Below, in pieces: positions 18,580 through 27,363 of a stretch of DNA of 64,000 nucleotides. Below the pieces are notes generated by a model. The model made no database searches, was not told where the DNA came from, and saw only the letters and a list, made by a program, of their open reading frames with translations. Source of the stretch: Pseudozobellia sp. WGM2 (GTDB lineage Bacteria; Bacteroidota; Bacteroidia; Flavobacteriales; Flavobacteriaceae); NCBI RefSeq assembly GCF_017810075.1, contig NZ_JADNYK010000004.1, positions 310,001 to 374,000 of the forward strand, read 5' to 3'. Made by a program: the position numbers and the translations under genes. The first letter of the stretch is position 1. The number at the start of each line of letters is the position of its first letter.

Positions 18580-19935
18580 TTACTGAATATTTAGTTGCGC
18601 CACCTTCTCTTGAATCAACCATTCACGGGCATCTTCTTCTTCCGCGCTGATTTTACAGCCAATGAAATCGACCTTATCGGCGTGTCTAACATAAAAAGCG
18701 TAGGCATTGGTGTTGCCGAATTTACTACCCTCTGGGTATTTTCCATCATACTCCATAACTGTTTGATCGGTCTTCTGAATACCTCCTTTTAATTGTAAAT
18801 TCAAATTCTCTAGAACCACATTTTGAATGTTGTGGCCTTCTATACCGGTAATAATTGATGGGTATTGCTTGGTATAATCCCTACCGTTGATATTCTTAAG
18901 GTGGATGTTCGAGATGCTGCCAATTCTAGGCTTACGACCTGGCACCGTACGTTTTCTATCGGCCAAAAGCATAAAAACTGCTTGTCCGCAATTTGAAATC
19001 TCACAATCGCTAATATTTATGTTATCGATTACCGCACCATCCATAGATTCTAAAACAATAGCCGAGTTCTGAAAGGCATTTTTCAGAGTAAGGTTCGAAA
19101 TATCGAAATTCATAAAGCTTCCTAAACCATCGGTTCCCAACTTAAAACAATTACCTGCATTTACATTCAATTTGTCAATAGTGCAATTACGCACTACCAC
19201 ATCTTTACACCCATATTCACTTCCACTCTTGAAACAAATGCCATCATCTTCAGACTTAATATCACAATCTTCAATCAAGACCTTGTGGCAATCTACAATA
19301 TCGATTCCATCACGATTGGGGGTCAAATTACCTGTATGTACTTTGATATTGCGTATGGTTATACTATCAGATTCTATATAAACTTGGGTCCAACAGGCCG
19401 GGTCGACCATAGTAATATCAGAGACGGTAATATTTTTGGAACCGACAAAGGCTAAGATTGATGGCCTATCTTTTTCGGTACCAAGCTCCTTAACATTCAT
19501 CCATGGGTCATAATCGCCTTGCCCATCTATTTTTCCTTTTCCGGTAATAGTTACATTTTTTACATGGTTGCCATAAATTAACCTGCGTTGGCAATCTTCT
19601 AGCATTCGATTAGGAAAACGGGTCTCTATTTTATGGTGTGGATATGCATCTTCGGCATCTGATTGTATGCCCAAAATAGTAGCTGTAGAATCTAATTGCA
19701 AAGTCATGTTATTGCCCAACATTAACTGCCCCGTCAAGAATGATCCTTCAGGAAAAATGACCTTGCCTCCCGTACCTTTACACGCATCAATGGCCTTTTG
19801 AATAGCTATCTGATCATTGGTCACCCCATCGCCTGTCGCGCCGTAATCGTAGACATTATGGGTTATATTTTTAGTTTCTTTGGTGGCACATTGAATGGAA
19901 ATCAATAAGGCAAAAAAAAGGAAGTATTTGGTCAT
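18580..19935 (-). CDS. GH28-type beta-helix glycoside hydrolase lipoprotein
   Basis: The 451-residue protein starts with a lipoprotein-like signal (Cys16 in LISIQC) followed by VYDYGATGDGVTNDQIAIQKAID, the typical start of a pectate-lyase-superfamily beta-helix. GH28 catalytic Asp candidates are Asp209 in NRDGIDIVD and Asp230/Asp231 in SEDDGICFKSG. The canonical GHG and RxK motifs are not obvious, so this is a more divergent member than the copy at 14366. It may act on another uronide or rhamnogalacturonan. It is the first gene of the polysaccharide set, 96 bp downstream of the NarL-type regulator gene. Confidence 0.8.
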   Translation of the reverse strand: MTKYFLFFALLISIQCATKETKNITHNVYDYGATGDGVTNDQIAIQKAIDACKGTGGKVIFPEGSFLTGQLMLGNNMTLQLDSTATILGIQSDAEDAYPHHKIETRFPNRMLEDCQRRLIYGNHVKNVTITGKGKIDGQGDYDPWMNVKELGTEKDRPSILAFVGSKNITVSDITMVDPACWTQVYIESDSITIRNIKVHTGNLTPNRDGIDIVDCHKVLIEDCDIKSEDDGICFKSGSEYGCKDVVVRNCTIDKLNVNAGNCFKLGTDGLGSFMNFDISNLTLKNAFQNSAIVLESMDGAVIDNINISDCEISNCGQAVFMLLADRKRTVPGRKPRIGSISNIHLKNINGRDYTKQYPSIITGIEGHNIQNVVLENLNLQLKGGIQKTDQTVMEYDGKYPEGSKFGNTNAYAFYVRHADKVDFIGCKISAEEEDAREWLIQEKVAQLNIQ

Positions 19936-20031
19936 AATCGTTAGCTGATAATGATAAAAAAGAGATTTTTCATCAATTAAACAGCCCGAAAGATAGGAAA
20001 AATGAATACTGAAAATTTAAAAAATCAGTTA

Positions 20032-20703
20032 CTAAACCAAATTGTACTCTTGAGCTTTTTTAGAAAGGTCTATCAAGTTTTTAACATCCATCTTGCGCAT
20101 TAAGTTAAAACGGTGGGTTTCTACCGTACGCTTACTATTCTGTAATTTTTCAGAAATCTGTTTATTGGTCAAACCGGACAAAACCAATTCTAAAACCTGC
20201 AATTCTTTATTGGTTAGATCAAAGGGATTTTCGGTCTGCTTTCCTTTTTTGGGGGTATCAGTGATTTCTTTACTGGGGTTCAACAAATTGTTGACCAAAA
20301 TATTGGAGATATCTCCACTGTAATATTTTCCACCTTCGCGAACGGTATGTATCGCCTTTATAAATTCTGTTTTTCCGGTATCCTTTAACAGATACCCATT
20401 CGCACCGGCACTTACCGACTGTAGAATATATTCTTCTGAATCGTGCATTGATAAGATTATAGACTTTACTGAAGACTTGCCGGCATTTAATGCATGAACA
20501 GCTTCGATACCTGTCATTTTCGGCATTCGAATGTCTATAATCAACAAATCAGGTTGTTTGTTCTTTACTAATTCTAGCGCTTCCTTTCCATCTGACCCTT
20601 CCCCGATAACTTCGAGGTCTGATTCGCTTTCTAATAATGCCCGTATTCCGTCACGTACCAGTGAATGGTCATCCACTAAAACGATACTTGTAGTTTGATT
20701 CAA
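20032..20703 (-). CDS. NarL/FixJ-family response regulator
   Basis: The 223-residue protein has a receiver domain with acidic pocket DD (11-12), phospho-acceptor Asp57 in LLIIDIRMPKMTG and the lysine of LLKDTGK. The C-terminal LuxR-type helix-turn-helix is LTNKELQVLELVLSGLTNKQISEKL...RTVETHR. The start is a TTG at 20701-20703; no in-frame ATG lies upstream before a stop. The gene lies inside the nitrate cluster, and nitrate promoters have 7-2-7 palindromes like NarL sites, so it is the best candidate for the nitrate regulator. Its partner kinase would be the NarX-like kinase at 28443. This pairing is an inference. Confidence 0.88.
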   Translation of the reverse strand: MNQTTSIVLVDDHSLVRDGIRALLESESDLEVIGEGSDGKEALELVKNKQPDLLIIDIRMPKMTGIEAVHALNAGKSSVKSIILSMHDSEEYILQSVSAGANGYLLKDTGKTEFIKAIHTVREGGKYYSGDISNILVNNLLNPSKEITDTPKKGKQTENPFDLTNKELQVLELVLSGLTNKQISEKLQNSKRTVETHRFNLMRKMDVKNLIDLSKKAQEYNLV

Positions 20704-20711
20704 GGTGTAAG

Positions 20712-20731
20712 TATTTGTACGTACAAATATA
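20712..20731 (-). promoter_or_regulatory. 18-bp palindrome and -7 element of the NarL-type regulator gene
   Basis: TATTTGTACGTACAAATA at 20712-20729 is a perfect palindrome centred on a TACGTA-containing core. On the minus strand TATATTTG (20731-20724) matches TAnnTTTG exactly. Transcription would then start only about 14 bp before the TTG codon, with the palindrome over the start site. Autoregulation is possible but unproven. Confidence 0.55.
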
Positions 20732-20870
20732 GATGAATTTTATAATCCCTGACAATCTATGAAAACTAAGGTCATAAATATGTATTTGAATGGAAAGAAT
20801 ACAAAAAACGAACCGCCACAACCAAAAGAGGTCATAACGGCTCCATCGAAGCATCGTATAATAAGAGTAC

Positions 20871-22163
20871 TTAATTTTTAGCTGTATTGATAAACTTTGG
20901 CTTGATGACCAACATGGCCCAAATCCAATTCTGGCTGCTTGCTGCAGCTTCATCAGCTATACCCTTTAGTTCATACATTCCACTTGCAGCAAACATATGT
21001 GAGTAACCAAATTTTAATCCGTAACCATTAAAATTCTGCGAGAATACTATATCTATTTCAGTACCCAAAGAATTTTCACCACTGGGCAGTTCTTGTTCTC
21101 CGTTAAATTTAAGAACCTTGAGCAGCAAACCTGATTTGTCGCCTAATTTGAAATTAGCACTGGCATGAAGATCAAAGAGTCCGATTGAATTGGCATGATT
21201 TCCCACATAGAAATAATCCATAAAACCATTGAACTTATGGTTGGTACCATAAAGGGGAAAAAACGCTTCGGTCTTATCTGCCGTATCTGCCTTATTGCCA
21301 CTTATCACCTCTGTTCCGATGCCCAAACCAATTTTGGGAGATGCCTTATAAGTTAAATCAAGACCCAGTAAATAGGCTGAAGCCACCTTTAAATTGTTTT
21401 GACGTTCACCGGTTTGAAGAAAGGCGTTTAAAGCGGCCCCGAATTTACCTTTCTTATAATTCAAATGAGTACCTAAGGTCTGTAAATTGCTGACACCATC
21501 GGCAACGCTTTCTTCACCTTCGCCCGTAAAATTCTGAAAGCCATTGTTCAGTAATAACAGACTTCCAGAAAATTCATTCCATTTTTTCTTTACGTATAGG
21601 TATTGCATCGATTTATAAGAGAAAAAACCTGCCGTATTGTATATTGTTCCGACCGATTGAAAACCTGCAGGATTATTAAAATCTTGATTAAAAGCCAAGC
21701 CCAAGTCGGCCATAAAACTATTTTTCTTGTAACTCAACAGGGCGGCATCGTGATTTCTCCCTTGCTGGGCCCAATCAAGTCCGCCAAAAATACGTTGGTC
21801 ATCGTATGCAATTACTTGACGGCCCAATTTGGTTGAAAAACGTTCCCCTAATTTTAGTTTCGCCCAAGCTTGAAAAACTGCAAAAGAATTGTTTTGATCA
21901 TGAGGTAATATCTGCCTGTTCTCACCCCAGACCATAACATCTTGTAAGCTCAAATAAAACTCATAAGAATCGAACTTATACCCTGTGTTTAGCCTAATAC
22001 GTGTTGAAATGGCATATCCTGGATCAGCTGCATCTGCAATAATACTTCCGAAACCATGTCGATATTCGGTACGTGGCCTAAACTCGCCATCAAGGGTAAA
22101 TTGAGCCAAAGTATCTTGATATGAGAGCAAGAAAAGGCACAGAAAAATATAAATGTTTTTCAT
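20871..22163 (-). CDS. Outer-membrane beta-barrel of the alginate-export family, possible nitrate porin
   Basis: The 430-residue protein has a signal peptide (MKNIYIFLCLFLLSYQDTLAQ) and alternating amphipathic strands. The segments RPRTEYRHGFG, RIRLNTGYKFDSYEFYLSLQDVMVWGE and KLGRQVIAYDDQRIFGGLDWAQQGRNHDA are typical of the alginate-export (AlgE-like) barrel family. The gene follows narK on the same strand after an 87-bp gap with a long hairpin. The surroundings contain no alginate genes, so passage of nitrate or another anion through the outer membrane is more plausible than alginate export. That is contextual inference. Confidence 0.78.
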   Translation of the reverse strand: MKNIYIFLCLFLLSYQDTLAQFTLDGEFRPRTEYRHGFGSIIADAADPGYAISTRIRLNTGYKFDSYEFYLSLQDVMVWGENRQILPHDQNNSFAVFQAWAKLKLGERFSTKLGRQVIAYDDQRIFGGLDWAQQGRNHDAALLSYKKNSFMADLGLAFNQDFNNPAGFQSVGTIYNTAGFFSYKSMQYLYVKKKWNEFSGSLLLLNNGFQNFTGEGEESVADGVSNLQTLGTHLNYKKGKFGAALNAFLQTGERQNNLKVASAYLLGLDLTYKASPKIGLGIGTEVISGNKADTADKTEAFFPLYGTNHKFNGFMDYFYVGNHANSIGLFDLHASANFKLGDKSGLLLKVLKFNGEQELPSGENSLGTEIDIVFSQNFNGYGLKFGYSHMFAASGMYELKGIADEAAASSQNWIWAMLVIKPKFINTAKN

Positions 22164-22192
22164 ACATCAGGTTTTATAAATTGGGTAACTGT

Positions 22193-22239
22193 AGCGGTAT
22201 GCTTCTCTAGCCAACAATAACCTAGAAGAACATACCGCT
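22193..22239 (-). promoter_or_regulatory. Stem-loop between narK and the outer-membrane barrel gene
   Basis: An 18-bp inverted repeat (22193-22210 with 22222-22239) has two mismatches and an 11-base loop. No T tract follows on the minus strand, so it is not a standard terminator. It could be an mRNA-processing or stabilising structure within the narK-porin transcript. Confidence 0.55.
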
Positions 22240-22250
22240 TTAGAAAATTT

Positions 22251-23669
22251 CTATTTAGCAGAACCGGAGATGGCCAATTCTCCCTTCATTTCTTCCTCTA
22301 TCGCTTTTTCATCAGCCATTGAAAATTTGATAGCCAAGGTCGTCAGGGCACTTATGACTACGAAAATACCTATCACAAAATAGCCGCTTGAGACCGCACC
22401 TGCGGCAGCCGTAGATTGTGCGGCCTTCATTGCTTCTTCCCCCAGAGCTGAATTTGCCGCCAACGCATTGGTTTCGGCAATGGCAGATTTCGACTTTAAG
22501 AAAAGTGCTGCCAAAAATGCCCCCACATTACCCCCTGCGCCCACAATACCGGAAATGGAACCTATAGCCTTTTTATTTATAAAAGGTACAACCGAAAAGG
22601 TTGCTCCTTCGGCCATCTGAACCGTAAGGCTAAAAGCAATTAAGAATATAAGACCGACCGAGAGACTTGTTGCCAGTGAGAAAGTAGAAAGCATGAGGCC
22701 TTCAGCGGCTAGAATTATTGTCAAGAAAATTACTCTGCCCCTTAGACCTTTTAATCTACCGAATCGATCACCGAAAAATCCCCCCAAGGTTCGGGCAAAA
22801 ATATTCATTAGAGCAAATGAGAGTACCAAGTTACCGGCAGTCGAACGGGTAAGACCAAAATTATTCTGCAAGTAGTCATCCATAGTACCATAAACAGTAA
22901 GTTCCATACCGAAACAAGCGGCGTAGACTATAAACAATATCCACACTCGATAGTCTTTAAGTACGCTCATGAAACTCTCCTCATCTTTTTTCAACGCAGG
23001 CATTTTTCCTTCTTTCTTAAGGTCAGAAAAGTTACCGTCAGGGGTATCGGTCGTAAAGAAATAATATACAAGCCCCATCAGCATTGCGATTATACCTGCA
23101 ATTACCATCGAATATCGCCAAGCGATCTCATCGGCCACCCCAAAACTAACTACAGCTGCTGCTATCAAAGGCATACCTAATCGGTTGGCACCCCCACCTA
23201 AATTACCCCAACCAGCAGAAGTAGCATTGGCGGTGCCCACAATATTAGGAGCAAACATAATCGAAGTATGAAATTGGGTAATTACAAATGAAGCACCGAT
23301 GAAACCAATGAACAACCGACAGATTAAGAACTGTAGCGGGGTCTGTACAAAACCGATTAAAATAACTGGTATGGCACCAAGAATTAGTAGATAGGTATAA
23401 CATATTCTCGGACCAAATCGGTCGCATAATTTACCAATCAATAATCGGGCGAAAACCGTACCTGTCACTGCTAATATGATAGAGTTCCATTTCTGGTCGG
23501 GAGTTAGCCCTAAATCTTTAACCACATCTGGCATAAATGGTACTATACCAAACCATGCGAAGAAACAAATGAAGAAGGCGATGGAAGTAATCCAAAAGGT
23601 ACGAATAGGCACACTTTTGATATCAGTGAGCTTTAAAGTTGTTGCTTTTTTAGAGGCTTGTGTTTTCAT
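22251..23669 (-). CDS. narK: Nitrate/nitrite MFS transporter (NarK/NasA type)
   Basis: The 472-residue inner-membrane protein has about 12 membrane segments. Nitrate-transporter features include FFICFFAWFGIVPFMP in the first segment, RLFIGFIGASFVITQFHTSIMF with conserved Arg in segment 4, a glycine-rich GWGNLGGGANR signature, and GSISGIVGAGGNVGAFL in the second half. These fit the nitrate/nitrite porter family. It is expected to import nitrate for the reductase at 7815. Its promoter region holds four TACGTA elements. A 23-residue alanine-rich insertion near the C-terminus is unusual but looks like a loop. Confidence 0.92.
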   Translation of the reverse strand: MKTQASKKATTLKLTDIKSVPIRTFWITSIAFFICFFAWFGIVPFMPDVVKDLGLTPDQKWNSIILAVTGTVFARLLIGKLCDRFGPRICYTYLLILGAIPVILIGFVQTPLQFLICRLFIGFIGASFVITQFHTSIMFAPNIVGTANATSAGWGNLGGGANRLGMPLIAAAVVSFGVADEIAWRYSMVIAGIIAMLMGLVYYFFTTDTPDGNFSDLKKEGKMPALKKDEESFMSVLKDYRVWILFIVYAACFGMELTVYGTMDDYLQNNFGLTRSTAGNLVLSFALMNIFARTLGGFFGDRFGRLKGLRGRVIFLTIILAAEGLMLSTFSLATSLSVGLIFLIAFSLTVQMAEGATFSVVPFINKKAIGSISGIVGAGGNVGAFLAALFLKSKSAIAETNALAANSALGEEAMKAAQSTAAAGAVSSGYFVIGIFVVISALTTLAIKFSMADEKAIEEEMKGELAISGSAK

Positions 23670-23710
23670 AATACTGATTTTTAAATTGATGTTCCCTAAA
23701 ATATTCTTTA

Positions 23711-23766
23711 CAATATTACGTATTTATACGTAGTAATACGTAGTAATTAATTGAAAATAGTACGTA
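23711..23766 (-). promoter_or_regulatory. Four-copy TACGTA operator and -7 element of narK
   Basis: TACGTA occurs at 23717, 23727, 23737 and 23761; the first three are exactly 10 bp apart, so they lie on one face of the helix. The minus-strand -7 candidate TAATATTG (23718-23711) starts with the last TA of the first copy. This is the richest of the nitrate promoters. Confidence 0.7.
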
Positions 23767-23818
23767 ATTATAGATTTTTACCAGGTAAGAAAATTTACCT
23801 TACGGATAATGTGAATTC

Positions 23819-23864
23819 AAAAAAAACAAGCTTCTAAAATTGATAATTCTCAATTTTGGAAGCT
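23819..23864 (-). terminator. Terminator after siroheme methyltransferase gene
   Basis: A 15-bp stem (23829-23843 with 23850-23864, one G-U pair) is followed on the minus strand by TTG and eight T residues. It lies 53 bp beyond the stop codon of the methyltransferase gene. Confidence 0.85.
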
Positions 23865-23916
23865 GCAATCGTTCATCTAGTATTATAGTTAATAGCTAGT
23901 ATTTATACCGTAAAAC

Positions 23917-24690
23917 CTAAAAATTGGAGTAAAGAACTCGCTGTACCTCTTCCTCAAAAAAAGAAGGATGTTCAGCCACCACATCACCAATAATAATAAC
24001 ACCTGGCATACCCGGTTTAAGGCGCCCAAGTAATTCACTAGCACGTTTTAAAGTAGTCACCTCACAGTTTTCATCAGGTAGAGTACCGTTTTGAATAACA
24101 GCTATGGGCGTCATAGCCCCCCTATACCTACCTACCTCATCGGTGATTTCAAGTAGTTTCGACAACCCCATAAGCACAACCATCGTGGTTGATGACTTTG
24201 CCGCAAATTTCAAATCTTCAGAAAAAGAACCATCCTTTTTCGTTGCGGTCATAACCCAAAAACTACTACTAACACCTCTTGAAGTCATAGGTATACCTTG
24301 ACTGCTCGGAACAGCTATCGCGCTCGTTACCCCTGGAATAACAGAAACGGGAATACCAAAAGACTCCACATAACCTATCTCTTCCGATGCCCTTCCAAAC
24401 ACAAAAGGATCTCCTCCCTTCAAACGCACTACATGCCCGTATTCAAAAGCAGCATCAACCAACAACTTATTTATATCATTTTGAGAATAGGAGTGTTTTC
24501 CACTTCTTTTTCCTACGTATATCTTTGGAACAGATTTATCTATATATGATAAAATATCTTTTCCTACTAAAGCATCATACAAAACAATATCAGCGTTCTC
24601 CAAAGCTTTCAAACCCCTTATAGTTATAAGGTCTGAACTACCCGGACCCGCCCCTACCAATGTAACAATTGATTTGTTTTTCCCTATCAT
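23917..24690 (-). CDS. cobA: Uroporphyrinogen-III C-methyltransferase (SUMT)
   Basis: The 257-residue cytoplasmic enzyme methylates uroporphyrinogen III with S-adenosylmethionine to give precorrin-2, the first step towards siroheme. Signatures are VTLVGAGPGSSDLITIRG at the N-terminus and VVRLKGGDPFVFGRASEE near residue 95. Length matches stand-alone SUMT. It is divergent from nirB, whose product needs siroheme, across a shared 128-bp promoter region. The oxidase/ferrochelatase that would finish siroheme is not in the window. Confidence 0.94.
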   Translation of the reverse strand: MIGKNKSIVTLVGAGPGSSDLITIRGLKALENADIVLYDALVGKDILSYIDKSVPKIYVGKRSGKHSYSQNDINKLLVDAAFEYGHVVRLKGGDPFVFGRASEEIGYVESFGIPVSVIPGVTSAIAVPSSQGIPMTSRGVSSSFWVMTATKKDGSFSEDLKFAAKSSTTMVVLMGLSKLLEITDEVGRYRGAMTPIAVIQNGTLPDENCEVTTLKRASELLGRLKPGMPGVIIIGDVVAEHPSFFEEEVQRVLYSNF

Positions 24691-24730
24691 AATATCTGTC
24701 TTTAAGGTTATACAATTATGAATACCACAA

Positions 24731-24791
24731 CAAAACTACGTAATTATTCATATATATTTAGATAAAAAATACGTATTTATACTTATTTTTG
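24731..24791. promoter_or_regulatory. Divergent operator/promoter region of cobA and nirB
   Basis: For nirB, TACGTATTTATACTTA (24770-24785) is a paired half-site with one mismatch, and its final TA begins the -7 element TATTTTTG (24784-24791). For cobA, TACGTA at 24737-24742 runs on the minus strand into TAGTTTTG (24738-24731), an exact TAnnTTTG match. The cobA upstream half-site is weak (TATGAA). The arrangement matches that at the nitrate reductase and narK promoters. Confidence 0.72.
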
Positions 24792-24818
24792 TTTCGTTGA
24801 TTCTAAAATCGAAGTAAA

Positions 24819-27335
24819 ATGAAAACAATAATTGTTGTCGGTAACGGCATGGTCGGCTATAAGTTCTGCGAGAAGTTCATAGCCCACGAGAACAGTAAAA
24901 ATTTTAAGCTTGTTGTTTTTGGCGAAGAACCCCGAGCCGCATACGACCGGGTACACCTCAGCGAATTTTTCGCCAATCGCGATGCAAAGGCATTAGAGCT
25001 GGCATCTTTAGATTGGTATACCGATAACAATATTGATTTAATCATTAAAGAACGGGTAACCGATATTCATCGAGATAAGCAAACCGTTACCACGGCAAGC
25101 GATAAAGAATATTCATACGATTATCTAGTACTCGCTACAGGCTCTGCGCCCTTCGTGCCGCCTATTACCGGTGTAGAGAAGGAGGGTGTATTTGTCTACC
25201 GAACTATTGAAGACCTTGAAGACATGCTTGCTTATGCCGAAAAAATAAAGAGCAGAAAATCGAATGGCAAAGCAGCCGTACTTGGGGGTGGTCTTTTAGG
25301 ACTTGAAGCAGGGAAAGCTGTAATGGATATGGGTCTTGAACCCCATGTTGTCGAATACGCCCCCAAACTCATGCCGAGACAGCTTGATGCAAGAAGTAGT
25401 AATGTTCTTCAACTGACTTTAGAGTCTATGGGCATTCAAATACACACTGGCAAAGCTACCAACCGTATCTTGGGCAATGGGGTAATCACCGGAATGGATT
25501 TTGGTGAAGACGATACCTTAGAAGTAGATATGCTCGTGGTCTCGGCCGGAATTCGGCCTCGAGATGAACTTGCAAGAACATGCGATCTCGAAATGGGAGT
25601 TCGTGGCGGTATCATGGTTAACAATAAAATGCAGACCTCAGACCCGAAAATATTTGCGATAGGTGAAGTAGCGCTTTATAATCAGATGATATACGGGCTG
25701 GTCGCTCCCGGTTATGAAATGGCAGAGGTTGCGGTCAACCAGATTTTAGAAAATCATAACGTGGCCATGCAAAAAGAAATCGACATGTCTACAAAACTGA
25801 AATTAATCGGTGTCGATGTAGCCAGTTTCGGAGTACCCTATATGCCTGCCGACAAAGGGCTTTCTATAATATATGAAAATAAAACCAAGGGTATCTATAA
25901 AAGAATAAATGTCAGCCATGACGGTAAAACTCTTCTAGGTGGTATTATGGTAGGTGATGCGGGCGATTATAGCATACTTCATCAAATGTATCTCAACAAT
26001 ATGCCTCTGCCCGACAATGCCGAAGAATTGATTGTGGGCGCCCGGGGCGAAGGCGGCTCCGCGTTTGGCAGTGCCATGGATCTACCCGATAGTGCCGTAA
26101 TTTGCTCCTGCGAGGCAGTTACTAAAGGGGCTATATGCTGCTCGGTTCTTGATGACGGCAATGAAACGGTCAAATCGGTATCGAAGGCTACAAAAGCAGG
26201 AACGGGCTGTGGGGGCTGTAAGCCCATGCTTACCGACTTGGTTACCGAAAGCTTAAAATCGTTAGGTAAAACAGTAAAAAACAGTATTTGCGAACATTTT
26301 AATTATTCAAGGCAAGAGCTCTATGATATCGTAAAGACCCGAGGAATCAAAGATTATGATGAATTGCTCGATACTGTCGGTACAGGTCATGGCTGTGAAA
26401 TTTGCAAACCGGTGTCGGCCGGTATTTTCGCAAGTATTTACAACGAAACGGCCAATAAACAAGAAACGATACAAGATAGTAACGACCGTTATCTAGCCAA
26501 TATTCAACGAAATGGTACTTACTCGGTCGTACCCCGCGTAGCTGGCGGAGAAATAACTCCGAAACAATTAATGGCTTTAGGCAGAATAGCCCAAAAATAT
26601 GATCTCTATTCGAAAATCACGGGAGGGCAGCGCATCGACTTGTTCGGGGCAAAATTACATGAACTACCCCTAATTTGGGAAGAACTCATAGCCGAAGGTT
26701 TTGAAACCGGGCAGGCTTACGGAAAATCGCTTCGAACCGTAAAGAGCTGCGTCGGTTCAACTTGGTGTCGTTATGGTATGGATGAAAGCGTAAGTTTTGC
26801 CATTGAAATTGAAAATCGTTACAAGGGTATTCGGTCGCCCCACAAATTAAAAGGCGGGGTATCTGGCTGTATTAGAGAATGTGCCGAGGCCCGATGCAAA
26901 GATTTTGGCTTCATCGCCGTTGAAGGCGGGTGGAATGTTTATGTAGGCGGCAATGGTGGTGCCAATCCAAGACACGCCGAACTACTTGTAGAAAAAGTAG
27001 ATAAAAAGACTGCAATGACCTATGTAGATCGGTTCATAATGTTTTACATAAAAACAGCACAACCCTTACAAAGAACAGCCGCTTGGTTAGAAAAGCTTGA
27101 AGGAGGCATTACCTATTTACAAAACGTAGTCATGAACGATTCTCTGGGTATTGTTAGTGAATTAGACGCTGAAATGCAAGCTTATGTAGACACCTACAAA
27201 TGTGAATGGAAAGAGGCGGTCGAAAACCCTGAAATCCGCTCGAGATACACTCATTTTGTTAATTCTGAAGAAGAAGATGATAATATAGAATTTGTATCGC
27301 TCCGAGACCAAAAAATGCCCAAAGAGTGGGTGTAG
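24819..27335 (+). CDS. nirB: Assimilatory nitrite reductase large subunit
   Basis: The 838-residue cytoplasmic enzyme reduces nitrite to ammonium with NAD(P)H. In order it has a FAD/NAD(P)H oxidoreductase module (IIVVGNGMVGYKF at 3-15, AVLGGGLLGLEAG near 150), two BFD-type [2Fe-2S] segments (CSCEAV...CGGC and SICEHF...CEIC), a ferredoxin-like half-domain, and the siroheme/[4Fe-4S] region with SCVGSTWCRYG (C-x5-C) and SGCIRECAEA (C-x3-C). All key cysteines are present and length is typical. It heads the nirB-nirD-DUF4202-kinase-unknown operon and is controlled by the TACGTA promoter. Confidence 0.96.
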   Translation: MKTIIVVGNGMVGYKFCEKFIAHENSKNFKLVVFGEEPRAAYDRVHLSEFFANRDAKALELASLDWYTDNNIDLIIKERVTDIHRDKQTVTTASDKEYSYDYLVLATGSAPFVPPITGVEKEGVFVYRTIEDLEDMLAYAEKIKSRKSNGKAAVLGGGLLGLEAGKAVMDMGLEPHVVEYAPKLMPRQLDARSSNVLQLTLESMGIQIHTGKATNRILGNGVITGMDFGEDDTLEVDMLVVSAGIRPRDELARTCDLEMGVRGGIMVNNKMQTSDPKIFAIGEVALYNQMIYGLVAPGYEMAEVAVNQILENHNVAMQKEIDMSTKLKLIGVDVASFGVPYMPADKGLSIIYENKTKGIYKRINVSHDGKTLLGGIMVGDAGDYSILHQMYLNNMPLPDNAEELIVGARGEGGSAFGSAMDLPDSAVICSCEAVTKGAICCSVLDDGNETVKSVSKATKAGTGCGGCKPMLTDLVTESLKSLGKTVKNSICEHFNYSRQELYDIVKTRGIKDYDELLDTVGTGHGCEICKPVSAGIFASIYNETANKQETIQDSNDRYLANIQRNGTYSVVPRVAGGEITPKQLMALGRIAQKYDLYSKITGGQRIDLFGAKLHELPLIWEELIAEGFETGQAYGKSLRTVKSCVGSTWCRYGMDESVSFAIEIENRYKGIRSPHKLKGGVSGCIRECAEARCKDFGFIAVEGGWNVYVGGNGGANPRHAELLVEKVDKKTAMTYVDRFIMFYIKTAQPLQRTAAWLEKLEGGITYLQNVVMNDSLGIVSELDAEMQAYVDTYKCEWKEAVENPEIRSRYTHFVNSEEEDDNIEFVSLRDQKMPKEWV

Positions 27336-27363
27336 TTATAATAACGAACTAAAACATTTAGAA

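Noticed and set aside
27292-27363. Longer NirD start overlapping nirB
   Set aside because: The 24 extra residues do not resemble NirD and overlap the end of nirB by 44 bp.
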